A stretch of 64,000 nucleotides of DNA from Punica granatum (GCF_007655135.1 NC_045134.1:11986982-12050981); one strand, 5' to 3'. Positions 46,097 to 57,767 are shown, numbered from the stretch's first letter. Numbers and translations are program-made. The notes: generated from the sequence alone by a model not told the origin.

Positions 46097-46656
46097 ATTT
46101 AAAGGGTTCGGGCCGGTTCCCGCTTGCTTTGTTTGCTTGTTTATTTACCGTTTTTCGTAATTTCCCGCTTATCTACTTTACGCACTTTAATTTATGCACA
46201 TGCATTGCATATCATACTAGTTTCTAGGTACCTATGGGTCGCGTCCCACGACCGGTAATAGGAGCATAGGTTAGATAGGGGTTCGAAGTAGGGGTACGGC
46301 GCGCAGTTCGACTGTCGCTTAGGCCTTGAAAAGAATCCCGCTCGGTTTCAAGGAATTGACACCCTTGAGTCGGGAGCTCCCATCCCTAGATAGCACGGTC
46401 CTTGTATTACCGAAACCATGCATCGTGCTAAACCTCCATGCTAGCCTCCAACTCGACTTCAACAACAGTCCATCGAGTCGGCCTGCGCGCCATTTGTGTC
46501 TTTTCCCATTTTTGAGAGACATGTACATACACCTTGTAATTTAATCAAGCCGTGGGCATTTACATTTCCGCATGCATACATCATGTAATTTTCAAAATTA
46601 GGGTGTTACTTGCATTGATAAGTCCTAAGCCGATCTTTCTTTCATTTTGGTAAGGG

Positions 46657-48147
46657 ATGTCGCGCTTGGCCTCCTTCCTGCGCCTCGACAGGGTTACACC
46701 ACCACTGGACGAAATCAACCGCATATGGATAAGTCTGCGCCAAATTGATCGGGATTACATCACCACCTTCGTCGGAGATGTGCCCCTATTGTCCACTCGT
46801 CAGGTAGACTGGAATTTCCTTGGAGCAGCCGTGACGTTTTGGGATCCAATCCACGCCGTCTTCAACATCCAAGGCACCGAACTTGCACCCACTATTGAGG
46901 AATATAGGACCCTTATCGGCCGAGCCGCAGTCACCCACGGTATTATAGAGCCCAATCTCCGAACCACTCGACCGGTCTTAGTTTCGCGCTTACTCGGGGT
47001 GCAAAGGTCTTTGCTGCACGCCGAACTCGCATATTCCGGTGGTACCGAGATAATAACTGCGAAACTACTCCGTTTTATCGAGTCACAAACGCGTGTGATC
47101 CAAGGGGATTTTTTTCAAAAGAATTTATGTCATGCAGTTTTACTTTTGATTTTTGTGACTCTTTGATTTCCTTGCGCAGCTGATCGTATAGACGCAGCTT
47201 TAGCTAGCGTCGTCCTCCAAGTGGTCGGAGGCCGCGAGTATGAGGTAGGCTTAGTGGCTGAGACTATTCGGTCCCTCGACCGCGTCACACGAACAGCTGA
47301 TCGTAGGTTGAGAGGGTCCCCAATCCTCTTACAAATTTGGCTTCAAAGTCATGCAAACCCCTTTGGCCTCGTGAGGCCAGTCCTGTTTTTCAGTCGTTCG
47401 GGGTCAATCATTTCGCAGTTATTATCTCTGATACGTGTGGAAGAACGCAAGGTTTCCGAGTGGATCAAAATTTTTCGCGAAATACCACCTAGGGGCTTTA
47501 AGTGGCGAGCCGCGTGGATGCCACCCGGACCCGCGGCCCTTAGGTGTCCTGATTTTAACGGAGTCCCACTCGTAAGCCATGCGGGGTCCACCACATATTT
47601 CCCGGCGCGAGTAATGAGGCAGTTTGGCAGCTTGCAGACAGTTCCCGAGGACACGGCGCGTGATAGATTCGAACACACTTGGCGAAAGGATCAGACATCC
47701 ATGGATCGTCAAAGTGACATCGAACGGGTTTTGGACGCGTGGCGAGCCGTGGTCATCGAACGTCCGTATTTCCCCGAGCATCCAACCCTCGAGGAACGGG
47801 ATTTCCAGGCTACCGAGGAATATGTCCTCCGCTTCTATCGGTGGGGTCCGACAGCACACGAGGATTCCGCCGACTCTCCACGAGCCGAAGATAGCGGACC
47901 AACGGGAGCGTCTCTCACCTCGAATGTGGCCATCCAAGCGGAGCTTGCTAACCTCAGGGCCGAGAGAGATCGTCTTCATCAGGAAGTCACAGAGAGAGAC
48001 GAGCAGCTTGTGGATCAGCGACAATTACAGAGAGAGCTCGCCCAGGCCCGCGCCGAGCTACAGAGGCGCGAGCAGGAGTTGGCACGAGCGAATGTCGCCT
48101 TGGAGAGGTTCAGGAAGAGAGCCCGTGGAGGTCCACACACCCCTTAG
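46657..48147 (+). CDS. Tat/Ogre ORF1 (DUF7745-like, unknown function), predicted intron
   Basis: The extra ORF that Ogre-type elements carry before gag. Its first part (46,657-47,092) encodes a helical domain with RQIDRDYITTFVGDVPLL, FNIQGTELAPTIEEYRTLIG and LLGVQRSLL, resembling DUF7745 proteins. A stop at 47,164 would end it, but an 87-base GT-AG intron (47,093-47,179) with a T-rich 3' end restores phase into ADRIDAALASVVLQVVGG. The second part continues with EWIKIFREIPPRGFKWRAAW and ends in a strong coiled coil (about 47,935-48,120, ELANLRAERDRLHQEV). The joined product would be about 465 residues. No catalytic motif is seen. The function of ORF1 in this clade is unknown. Apart from the intron it looks intact. 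Confidence 0.7.
47093..47179 (+). other. Predicted intron in ORF1
   Basis: 87 bases with GT at 47,093 and AG at 47,178-47,179, a pyrimidine- and T-rich 3' half, phase 1 on both sides, and it removes the only in-frame stop in ORF1. Prediction from sequence only; a frame-disrupting insertion is the alternative. Confidence 0.5.
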
Positions 48148-48461
48148 GTTAGACACCTCCACCAGGTCCTCACCTGGATCGGTACTCTCCATGGCCACAG
48201 TCACTCGAACCCGGAGCGCGGTGGAAGAACGACTTAGGGCTTATTTTTAAAATTGCATTGTATCTTGGAACCCTTTTGAATCAATGCGAGTGACAGCATT
48301 AGTTTTCAAAATCCATGCATCTCATGCACGTCATCCCTTATTTTATTATTCCACATATTTTTATTTTAAATGTAATTCGTTTGCGCCGTAATTTACACAC
48401 TTGTTAATGCAGGTAACCATAACTGGCGCCGCACCGTTATCTTACTCGTTTGCAACTAAGG
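48148..48461. other. Spacer between ORF1 and gag
   Basis: About 310 non-coding bases, AT-rich in the middle. A CAG at about 48,410-48,412 after a T-rich run could be a splice acceptor used to express gag; no donor partner was fixed. Confidence 0.4.
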
Positions 48462-51400
48462 ATGGCGCAAAATAACCTGCCCGCTAGTTCCGAGGAAAAC
48501 ACTCCACCGACGCCGATTTATTATCAACCGCCCATGATTCATGCCCTGCCACCACCAACCCCTGCAGGCGCACTCCCGACACACTTGGGAGAAATTCCGC
48601 CACCAGTCCCAACACCGGAGGCCCAAGCGCCGTCCACCTCTACTGAGGGTGCGGCCCGTATCGTCGCACTGGAAGGCGACATTACCGCACTGAAAGGCAC
48701 GGTCAATCAGATGGCCGCCGACATGGCCGAGCTCATAGCCCTACTCAGAGCTCCAAACCGCACCTCCTCCAACTCTACTCCGCCTCCGGGGTACGGGCCA
48801 ACAGTCGACCCAAACCCCTGGGTCCTGCCGACCCATGCTCCGGAAGATATTGAAGCGCCTGCAATACATGCACCGGCGGGCCACCCGGCCAACGTCCCTC
48901 CACCATCAGTGATTCTCCCGGCGGCCATCCCTCTTCTGCCGTCGGACCCAACCATGCTCATATCGCCGCCGATGTCTATATCGGTTTCGGCTCCTGTTTA
49001 CGCAGCTCCTTCGCCGATGGTCTTCCCGGCATCGAGCCCCCACGCTCCTGCTCATACATCCGAGCCTCTCCCATTCCAAGCTCTACAACCCCACATCAGC
49101 TTTTCTTACCCAACTCTACCTCCCCTAAATATTCCCATCCCTGAACCAGGCATGCCAACCCAGGCTATCCCTATAGCTCCACCAACAAACTTTCTCCCGG
49201 AAACGGGGACTGAGCAGGAACAGAGATTGAAGAAGTTGGAAGAGATTATCCGAGCCCCACAATCAGGCGACTCCCGCCTCGATGCCGGCGACGGCGATTG
49301 GAGTCTTTTCACAGGTATGCAGCTACCCCCAAAGATTAAGGTGCTTGAATTCCAGAGGTACTACGGCACGACCGACCCTCGTCACCATCTCCGTCACTAC
49401 CGGGGAAAGATGCTGCAGTACTGGAATTACGAAGAGTTCGTCATCCACACGTTCCAGGATAGCTTGGCAGGAGCGGCTCTTGATTGGTACATGTCACTGA
49501 AGCTGCGGATATCCCCACGTGGGCGGACCTCTCAAGCAAATTCATCGACCAGTATAGGTACTGTGCGGAGACGCCCCCGACTTTGCTGGAGCTCAGCACG
49601 ATGGAGATGACCGACGACCAAGGCTTCGAGGCCTATTTAGTGAAGTGGCGGGCTAGAGCGGCGAAGCATGTCCCTCCAATCAGTGAGGCACAGCAGATCC
49701 AATTATTCCACTCCACTCTTAAAGGGGCCTACTACTTGCACTTGTTGGCCCACACATCTTCATTCTCCAACCTTATCAACGCCGGAAAGAAGCTCGACAT
49801 CGGCATTAAGCTCGGCAAGATAGAAGGACCGGCCGAGAAGAAAGAGGGAGAGTCCTCGAAGAAGGCTGCTACTGGTACACCCTCTACGGGAAACAGGAAA
49901 GGAAGAGACGCGTTCGTTAATGCTGTTAACACAGGGCGCTAAGCCCCCCAACAGTATTCCATCAATTACACGCCCGCACCACCGGCCACTCAGGCGTATG
50001 CCCCACCTCCGATGCATTATCAACAACAACTCCCAGCGCAGCAAGTTTACTATTCCGGCCCGCCGGCTTCCTTTCCGTCGCCGATCCCGCAGCAATACGC
50101 CCATAATTATGCCCCTGCTCCTCCTCCGATTCAACAAAGTAGGCCCCCGGCTTCGAGAACTCCTCAGCCGGTGCAACGGGCTCCGGCCCCGCAGGACCAA
50201 CAGGGCATCGCGACACAAACGCGGCGTAAACAGTTCACACCCTTGCCGGCTCCGCTCTCCCACATATATCGGCAACTCCTCGCAGGTAACAAGATCCGAT
50301 CGATAGCACCTAACCCTGATTTCGACCCAACCATCCAGGATCAGAGTTGGCACTGCGAGTACCATCAGGGTGCACCCGGTCACACCACCGACAATTGTTG
50401 GAAGCTACGGGAGAGGATCCAACAGATGATTGATGACAAGCAACTCACGTTCAACGCCGTTAAACCCCCGAACGTGCAATCAAATCCTCTTCCCGATCAC
50501 GGGTCAAGCTCAGGACCCAGCATTAACATGATCGATGTTTGCGCTATAGGGGAGTACGAGACCGGACAGGAGGCACCGGCCCCCTTCGTAATCGAATATG
50601 TCCCTGCGGAAACCGGTGTAGGGTATGCAGGGTTCGATGCCACACCCACCCCATTCGTGATAGAAGTCCCCGCACGAGAGCCATATCAAGATAGCAAGGT
50701 CCCGTGGACCTACGAAGGGAGTGTCGGGAACCTCGAGCGTCAATTTAGCGTCATGGGCGTGACGCGCTCGGGTCGAGTCTACGAAAACCCGGAGGCCGCA
50801 AACAAAGGGAAGGCCCCTGCTGCGGCGTTGGGAATCGCCCTGGAAGCTACGCCGATTCCTCAAAAGAAGGTGACCGAAGAGGAAGCTGAGGCTTTCATGA
50901 AGATTATCAAGGCAAGCGAGTACAAAGTCGTTGAACAAATGGGCAAATCTCCAGCCCACATTTCACTACTCGCCCTCCTCTTGGGTTCAAAGCCACATCG
51001 TGAAGGGCTCCTGAAGGTCCTGACAGCGGCACAGGTCCCTAAGGAGGCGGCTCCAGATCTCATTGCAGAGACCGTTGGCCCAATCTTCTCCAACAACATT
51101 TCATTCTCGGATGACGATCTTCCCCCCGAAGGGTACGCTCATTCGCGGGCGTTGCAAATCGTCTGTAAGTGCAATAACTTCGTGGTAGGCCGGGTCATGA
51201 TCGACAACGGTTCGGCTCTCAATGTATACCCTGTTTCCACCATGAAACAGATGAATGTGGATTTGAATCGTATTCGCCCGAGCAAGACGGCGGTTCGAGC
51301 CTTCGATGGCTCGCGGAGGGAAGTGAACGGAGAGATCAACCTTCTGATCGAGGTAGGCCCATGTTCATTCAGCGTCACTTTCCAGGTCCTCGACATCCCG

Positions 51401-52095
51401 AATGGCTTCAGCTTGCTACTCGGGAGGCCATGGATCCATTCAGCGGGCGCAGTTCCCTCCACCTTGCATCAGAAGCTTAAGTTCATCGTGGAAGAGCGAC
51501 TCGTCACGGTCAAAGGTGAGGAGGACTATGCGATTTATAAGGAGACGACTGTCCCCTACATCAGTATTGGGGACGATCAGAACCTCCCCTTCCACTTGTT
51601 CGACACCATCTCCGTCATCCGAGATTACGGAAAGGTCGGTCCGTTCCGCGTCGACCGCATGGTGTGGAAGATCTTGCTGCGCCATAACTACATTCCGGGT
51701 TCCGGGCTCGGAGCACATGGGCAAGGGATCAACCACCCCATCGAGATCGAAGAGTACAAGAACAGGAGGGGACTCGGTTTTCGCCCTTCCTGCCATGAGA
51801 TTATTGAAGCCCGTAGAGGCAAACACCTCCACCGTCTCGCCGCGCACTACGGGAAGATCAACAGGGGCATCCCGATTCCCCCACTCTCTTACTTTTTCCC
51901 CTCACCACCGCACATCGTTGGAGGCACTCTCGACGACCCCTTCGCGGGTTCAGATGCCGAGCCTGTCGATTTGTCAGCCATATGTGCCGTCACCGAGGAG
52001 ACTCCTTTAGGGATCCAAATCCGCCTCACGCAGGAGAATGAGGAGCTTAACAACTGGACCTCAGTCCTGCGCTACTCGGCTGTAATCGCCGATGT
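48462..52095 (+). pseudogene. Tat gag-protease polyprotein with G-patch, disrupted
   Basis: From ATG 48,462 a Pro-rich N-terminus leads into the gag domain (FQRYYGTTDPRHHLRHY, DSLAGAALDWYMSLK). The frame then shifts near 49,495 and gag continues as WADLSSKFIDQYRYCAETPP. An in-frame TAA at 49,940 interrupts, and the same frame goes on through 52,095. The second half has a zinc finger of C-x2-H-x5-H-x4-C form (CEYHQGAPGHTTDNC, about 50,350), the retropepsin motif IDNGSALNV with catalytic Asp at 51,203, and a G-patch (GSGLGAHGQG...RRGLGFRP, about 51,700-51,790). Gag forms the particle; the protease cleaves the polyprotein. The G-patch is usual in this clade. The long frame to 52,099 would end at TAA, but a GTAAGG donor at 52,096 suggests splicing onto RT. 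One frameshift and one stop make this copy defective. Confidence 0.85.
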
Positions 52096-52300
52096 GTAAG
52101 GCTATCTATGTGTTTGATGTTTCCCGCGTGTCGGCATAGCCATAAGCCCCGCGACGGAAGAGGGATTTTGTTATGGCTTCGCGCTTACATCACTAATGAA
52201 ATCTCTGCATGCATTTTGAATTTTCGCGTCTACCTTCTCCTTTCTCTCACTTATTTCGCAATGCTCTAAAATTTCTAAGACAATTCATTTAAATTGCCAG
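52096..52300 (+). other. Predicted intron between protease and RT
   Basis: 205 bases from GTAAGG (52,096) to a T- and C-rich tract ending TTGCCAG (52,300). Splicing joins phase 2 to phase 1 and puts the gag-protease frame into the RT frame. Ogre elements are known to splice an intron at this place, which supports the call. Confidence 0.65.
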
Positions 52301-54710
52301 GCTCCACTCGAATCCAAATCTTTGACACGTCGATTCGAACCCATCCGAAGAACCCCTCGAAGAGCCCCAACCCATATACTTCGAGGAAGGGCTCGACAAG
52401 GACGGTTGAGTGCCTGAGATAGAGGAGAGTTTGCATCGCCTCGAGAACCGTCAACTCACCTCAGTTGAGCCGACATAAGAAATCAACGTGGGCACCGAAG
52501 AGGAACCCCGCACGCTAAAGATCGGGACGGGACTCGATCCAACTCAACGAGTCCGGATGATCGATTTCTTGAAGGAATACCAAGAGGTTTTCGCCTGGTC
52601 CTACGCTGACATGCCGGGCTTAGATCCATCGATAGTCAAGCACTTTCTCCCGCTTAATACAGAGAATTTCCCGCCCAAACGGCAGCATCTACGGCGGCAG
52701 CGAGCCGGCCTCCTCATCTGCATCAAAGAGGAGGTCGTCAAGCAAATAGATGCAGGATTCTTAGAAGTCTGCAATTACTCCGAATGGGTGGCAAACATCG
52801 TGCCCGTGGAGAAGAAGGACGGAAGGGTCAGGGTTTGCGTCGACTATCGGGACCTCAACAAGGCTAGTCCTAAAGACAACTTCCCTCTGCCTCACATCGA
52901 CATCTTGGTCGATAACACTGCGCGCCACAATCAGTTCTCTTTCATGGATGGTTTTTTGGGGTATAACCAAATCCGAATGGCCGAAGAGGACAAAATCAAA
53001 ATGACTTTCATCACAATGTGTGGCACATTTTGCTACAAGGTCATGCCCTTCGGTCTCAAAAATGCCGGGGCAACCTACCAACGGGCCATGGTCACACTCT
53101 TTCACGACATGATGCATAAGGAGATCGAGGTCTACGTCGACGACATGATCGCTAAGTCCAAGGAGGGAGAAGATCACCTCGTCAATCTGAGGCGTCTCTT
53201 TGAACGTCTCAAGAAGTACAAGCTTAGGCTCAACCCGGCCAAGTGCACATTCGGCGCAAAGTCCGGAAAACTGCTAGGATTTGTGGTCAGCGAACGAGGC
53301 ATCGAGGTCGATCCCGACAAGGTGAAAGCAATCAGGGAGCTACCTCTGCCATCGACAGTGCGCGAGGTGCGGAGCTTTTTAGGTCGACTGAACTACATCG
53401 CGCGCTTCATCGCGAACCTGTCAGACAAGTGTCAACCCCTCTTCCGGCTGCTTCGTAAAAACGCAGCAATTGAATGGGACGACGACTGTCAGAAGGCCTT
53501 TGATGATATTAAGACATACTTAGTTCAGCCGCCGGTGTTAGTCCGGCCCACACCAGGTCGACCTCTCGTTCTTTACCTGACAGTGCGCCGACAGTCCTTG
53601 GGGTGTATGTTGGGGCAAGAGGATGAGTTTACACGCGCAGAACATGCCATCTACTACCTGAGCAAGAAGTTTACTGAAGGGGAATCCAATTACCCAGAGA
53701 TCGAGAGGATGTGCTGCGCACTAGTGTGGGTCATGCAGAGACTTCGACAGTACACTCTCTATCACGCTATCCGCTTGCTGTCAAAAGCGGATCCCCTGAA
53801 ATATCTGCTTGGTAGCCCATTCTCCATGAGAAACATCGCTAAGTGGCGCTGTCAACTGACGGAGTACGACATTGAGTACGTACCCCGCTCATCAGTCAAG
53901 GGGCAAGCAATTGCAGAGCATTTGGCAGAATTTCCAATCGAGGATGACACGCCGATCGATTCCGACTTTCCAAACGAAGGGATCCTCCATGTGGATGAGG
54001 AGGAGGATGGGACCGCGTGGAAGATGTATTTCGACGGCGCAGTGAATTCCACCGGTTCCGGTATAGGTGCAGTGCTGATATCCCCGGACGGACGTTATTA
54101 TCCGATTGCAGCAAAAGTCGATTTTCCATGCACCAACAACGTGGCCGAATACGAGGCATGCATCCTTGGCCTGCAGGCAGCGATCGATTTCAAGGTGAAG
54201 GAGCTAAAAGTGTTCGGGGACTCAATGCTCACAATCTTCCAAACATTGGGACAATGGAAGACGAAAGACGCGAAGCTAATACTATACCACGAGTATCTCG
54301 AGGAGTTAGCGGAGAACTTCGAGAAAATCTCGTTCACATACACGCCGTGCATCAAAAACCAGTTTGCAGACGCGCTTGCGACACTGGTATCAATGGTGAA
54401 CATCACAAAAGAAAATATCATCGAGCCACTCGAGATCGAGATTGCCAAAGGCCCGGCTCATTGCGGCGCAATTGAGGCCACCGATGAACAACCATGGTAC
54501 GAAGACATCTGACACTTTCTGCAAACCGGCCAATACCCGACATTCGCCAATCGTCGGGACCGGAAAACACTTAGGCGACTCGCAGCGCATTACTTCCTAA
54601 GCGGAGAGACTCTCTACCGTCGCTTCTTCGACGCCACACTACTCCGGTGTGTCGACGAAAACGAGGCACAACGCCTCATGTGAGAGATACACGAAGGGAA
54701 CTGCGTACCC
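52301..54710 (+). pseudogene. Tat reverse transcriptase, RNase H and second RNase H
   Basis: The exon after the predicted intron has stops at 52,323, 52,407 and 52,476 in otherwise sensible sequence (SEEPLEEPQPIYFEEGLDKD). The frame is then open from 52,488 to 54,509. RT boxes: VCVDYRDLNKASPKDNFPLP, SFMDGFLGYNQI, MPFGLKNAGATYQR and the active site YVDDM (53,133-53,147). The first RNase H follows (PLVLYLTVRRQSLGCMLGQE, AIYYLSKKF) with reduced catalytic signature. A second RNase H (MYFDGAVNSTGSGIGAVLIS, NNVAEYEACILGLQAA, FGDSMLTIFQTLGQW) is the archaeal-type domain that marks the Tat clade; its Asp, Glu and Asp positions are present. Stops at 54,510 and 54,681 separate it from integrase. It copies RNA to DNA and degrades the RNA strand; this copy is inactive as a polyprotein. 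Confidence 0.9.
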
Positions 54711-55742
54711 CACATGAGCGGTCTCATGCTCACCAAGAAACTCATGCGCCTGGGTTACTTCTGGTCCACTATGGAGGCTGATTGCGCCAAACACGTCAGA
54801 CACTGCCATTTGTGCCAAGTCTACGCCGACCAAATCAAAGCACCCCCCAATGAGTTATGCCCGATGGCGGCCCCGTGGCCCTTTTCAATGTGGGGAATCG
54901 ATGTGATTGGTCCTATCAATCCCAAAGCATCCAATGGACATCTGTTCATTTTGGTGGCAATCGATTATTTCACCAAGTGGATCGAGGCCATAACCCTCGC
55001 TTCGGTCACCGCAAATGCCGTGGCACGTTTCCTTAAGCGCGATATCATTGCCCAATATGGAGTCCCCGAGACGATCATCACCGACAATGCCAAGAACCTG
55101 AACAACAGGATCATTGACGAGCTTTGTGAGCGATTCAAAATACACCATCGCAACTCCACGCCATACCGTCCCCAAATGAACGGTGCGGTGGAGGCCGTGA
55201 ACAAAAATATCAAGAAGATTATCGAGAAAATGACGGTGACTTACAAAGATTGGCACGAGATGCTCCCTTTCGCACTCTTGGCATACCGAACATCTATCCG
55301 CTCCTCAACCGGGGCAACTCCGTATTCCTTGGTCTACGGCATGGAAGCGGTCCTCCCAATCGAAGTGGAGATTCCTTCCATGAGGGTCCTCGCCGAGTCC
55401 AAGCTCAAAGAAGCAGAATGGGCAAAACAACGTTATGACCAACTCAATCTCATCGACGAGAAACGGCTAACAGCGCTCTGCCACGGCCAATGCTACCAAC
55501 AAAGAATGGCCCGAGCGTTCAATGCAAGGGTCCGTCACCGCGAGTTCAAACCCGGTGACCTCGTCCTGCGAAAGGTTCTTCACATTACGCCTGACTCCAG
55601 GGGCAAGTTCGCATACAAGTATGACGGACCCTTCGTCGTCAAGGAAACCTTCTCCGGAGGGGCAATTATCTTAAGCGACATGGATGGGACTGAAAACGCG
55701 CTCCCGGTCAACGCCGACACCATCAAGAAGTACTATCCCTGA
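54711..55742 (+). CDS. Tat integrase
   Basis: Open from just after the stop at 54,681 to TGA 55,740. It contains the tail of the HHCC zinc domain (HVRHCHLCQ), the DDE core with Asp in WGIDVIGPI, Asp in IITDNAKNLNN and Glu in NGAVEAVNKNIKK, and the C-terminal SH3-like region (RHREFKPGDLVLRKV, KYDGPFVVKE). Integrase inserts the cDNA into the chromosome. The domain itself looks intact but would be made only as part of the interrupted polyprotein; the His part of the zinc domain lies near the upstream stop. Confidence 0.85.
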   Translation, partial: HMSGLMLTKKLMRLGYFWSTMEADCAKHVRHCHLCQVYADQIKAPPNELCPMAAPWPFSMWGIDVIGPINPKASNGHLFILVAIDYFTKWIEAITLASVTANAVARFLKRDIIAQYGVPETIITDNAKNLNNRIIDELCERFKIHHRNSTPYRPQMNGAVEAVNKNIKKIIEKMTVTYKDWHEMLPFALLAYRTSIRSSTGATPYSLVYGMEAVLPIEVEIPSMRVLAESKLKEAEWAKQRYDQLNLIDEKRLTALCHGQCYQQRMARAFNARVRHREFKPGDLVLRKVLHITPDSRGKFAYKYDGPFVVKETFSGGAIILSDMDGTENALPVNADTIKKYYP

Positions 55743-55765
55743 TAGCCTTCTTCGATACTTCAGAG

Positions 55766-56080
55766 AGAAAAATAATGATTTTCCCGCTAGGTCGAAAACC
55801 TCCTTGAGGCAACCTAGGCAAAAGTTAGGGAACGAGGGGCACGGCTTAAAATCCCGCAAAGGGGAGTCGTGGCAAAAGGAGAGCACAAATCAATTCCTCG
55901 CTAGGCTGAAAACCCGTAAAGGGCGGTCTAGGCAAAAGTTAGAGGAACTGAGAGGTGCGATCGAATCCCAACAGGGGCGATCATAGTAAAAGGTGAGAAC
56001 TCATGTGAGAAAAGTCAAATAAAATACCCCGCTAGGTCGTCTCTCATCTTGCGGCCTAGGCAAAAATTATGGGCAATTGT
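55766..56080 (+). repeat. Degenerate tandem repeat after integrase
   Basis: Four to five units of about 65-80 bases built on ccgctaggtcgaaaacc ... aaagggcggtctaggcaaaagtta. Non-coding; similar gcyaggyygaaaaccc blocks are common after integrase in plant Tat elements. Confidence 0.6.
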
Positions 56081-56555
56081 CGGCTTGACCACGAAAGAAC
56101 AGCGGCACTTCGCGTGAAGCTACGGCTAGTAGTTAAGTGAATGTCACATTCGGGGACACGGCCGCCCCTCAAATGGCCAACTGAATCCAAGTCCCCGAAG
56201 CATCGCTATATAGATTTCCTTTGCACATCGTAATTCCAGCGGTATCGTGTAACTGACAACGACCGTTAGCCACCGTTCCCTGTGTGCAGGAATGAGCATG
56301 CGGATCCCGAAAGGTGTCCCCTCCTGACGGACTTATGTCTGCCGCATGCGACAGGATGCAATACCAAACCAAGCGAGTGACCCTCAAGGAGGCATACGGC
56401 GCCGAATCATGCGACGAGCAACGAACAACGCTTACCATTGCGCCGCCACAAGCACAATTTGGACTCAAATCCGACGAATCAGAGTCTTCCCTTTTTGGCG
56501 CCCCGCGCCGTTCCCTAACACTATCTGTTACTTCTGCACTCCCTGCCCTTTCGCA
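56081..56555 (+). other. Non-coding tail between repeat blocks
   Basis: Single-copy-looking part of the element's 3' untranslated region. Frames that read through it are continuous with the minisatellite frames and not supported as genes. Confidence 0.5.
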
Positions 56556-57535
56556 CCATGTCCATCTTTACTGCTTTCCATACTTCGCGTCCATGGACTT
56601 CGTATCCACGTTTACTGCTTTTCGGACTTCGCGTCCACATTTATTGCTTTCCGGACTTCGTGTCCACATTTATCGCTTTCCGGACTTCGCGTCCATGGAC
56701 TTCGTGTCCACGTTTACTGCTTTTCGGACTTCGCGTCCACATTTATCGCTTTCAAGACTTCGCGTCCATGGACTTCGTGTCCACCTTTACTGCTTTTCGG
56801 ACTTCGCGTCCACATTTATCGCTTTCAGGACTTCGCGTCCATGGACTTCGTGTCCACGTTTACTAATTTCCGGACTTCGCGTCCACATTTATCGCTTTCC
56901 GGACTTCGCGTCCATGGACTTCGTGTCCACGTTTACTGCTTTTCAGACTTCGCGTCCACATTTATCGCTTTCAGGACTTCGCGTCCATGGACTTCGTGTC
57001 CACGTTTACTGCTTTTCGGATTTCGCGTCCACATTTATCGCTTTCAAGACTTCGCGTCCATGGACTTCGTGTCCACCTTTACTGCTTTTTGGACTTCGCG
57101 TCCACATTTATCGCTTTCAGGACTTCGCGTCCATGGACTTCGTGTCCACATTTACTGCTTTCCGGGCTTCGCGTCCACATTTATCGCTTTCCGGACTTCG
57201 CGTCCATGGACTTCGTGTCCACGTTTACTGCTTTTCGGACTTCGCGTCCACATTTATCGCTTCCAGGACTTCGCGTCCATGGACTTCGTGTCCACGTTTA
57301 CTGCTTTTCGGACTTCGCGTCCACATTTATTGCTTTCAAGACTTCGCGTCCGTGGGCTTCGTGTCGACATTTACTGCTTTTCGGACTTTGCGTCCACATC
57401 TATTGCTTTCAGGACTTCGCGTCCCTGTTTACCGCTTCCAAGACTTTGTGTCCATCTTCGCTGCTTTCCGGATTTTGTGTCCGCATTTACCGCTTTCAGG
57501 ACTCCGCGTCCATATCTATTGCTTTATGGGTTTCA
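56556..57535 (+). repeat. Minisatellite of 29 and 15 bp units, about 73 bp super-period
   Basis: About 13 super-units, each made of two 29-base units (ggacttcg(c/t)gtccac followed by (a/g)tttactgcttttc or atttatcgctttc) plus a 15-base piece (ggacttcgcgtccat). Every unit starts with GGAC-TTCGY-GTCC, a 4 bp stem around a 5-base loop. 73 is not a multiple of 3, so each frame cycles through the same three peptides and all three forward frames stay open (186 to 517 codons). This is a repeat effect, not a gene. The last units (57,350-57,535) are more degraded. Confidence 0.9.
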
Positions 57536-57767
57536 TCATCGCCTTAATTGTTTTGAGTTACAAATTCACATTTTATCATTTGCTTGCTATGACTCATTTG
57601 TCTTCTTTTTCTTCCCACAAACAGGCCCGTTGCACTTACATAGCTTACTCCTATATACCCAAGACAAGAGGGCAAACAGCTATTGGGAGAATGATCGGAC
57701 GATCGCCGGGACCAAACAAGGTGCCTCTCATGGTCTTTGGATGCATCCTCTATCCGAGCACGCAACC

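Noticed and set aside
47349..51847. Long antisense ORFs (for example 50,383-49,760 and 48,024-47,422)
   Set aside because: They lie opposite recognised Tat coding domains in GC-rich DNA and show no family of their own.
56556..57535. CRISPR-like array
   Set aside because: Repeats are directly adjacent with no unique spacers, the context is a plant retrotransposon, and no cas gene is near.
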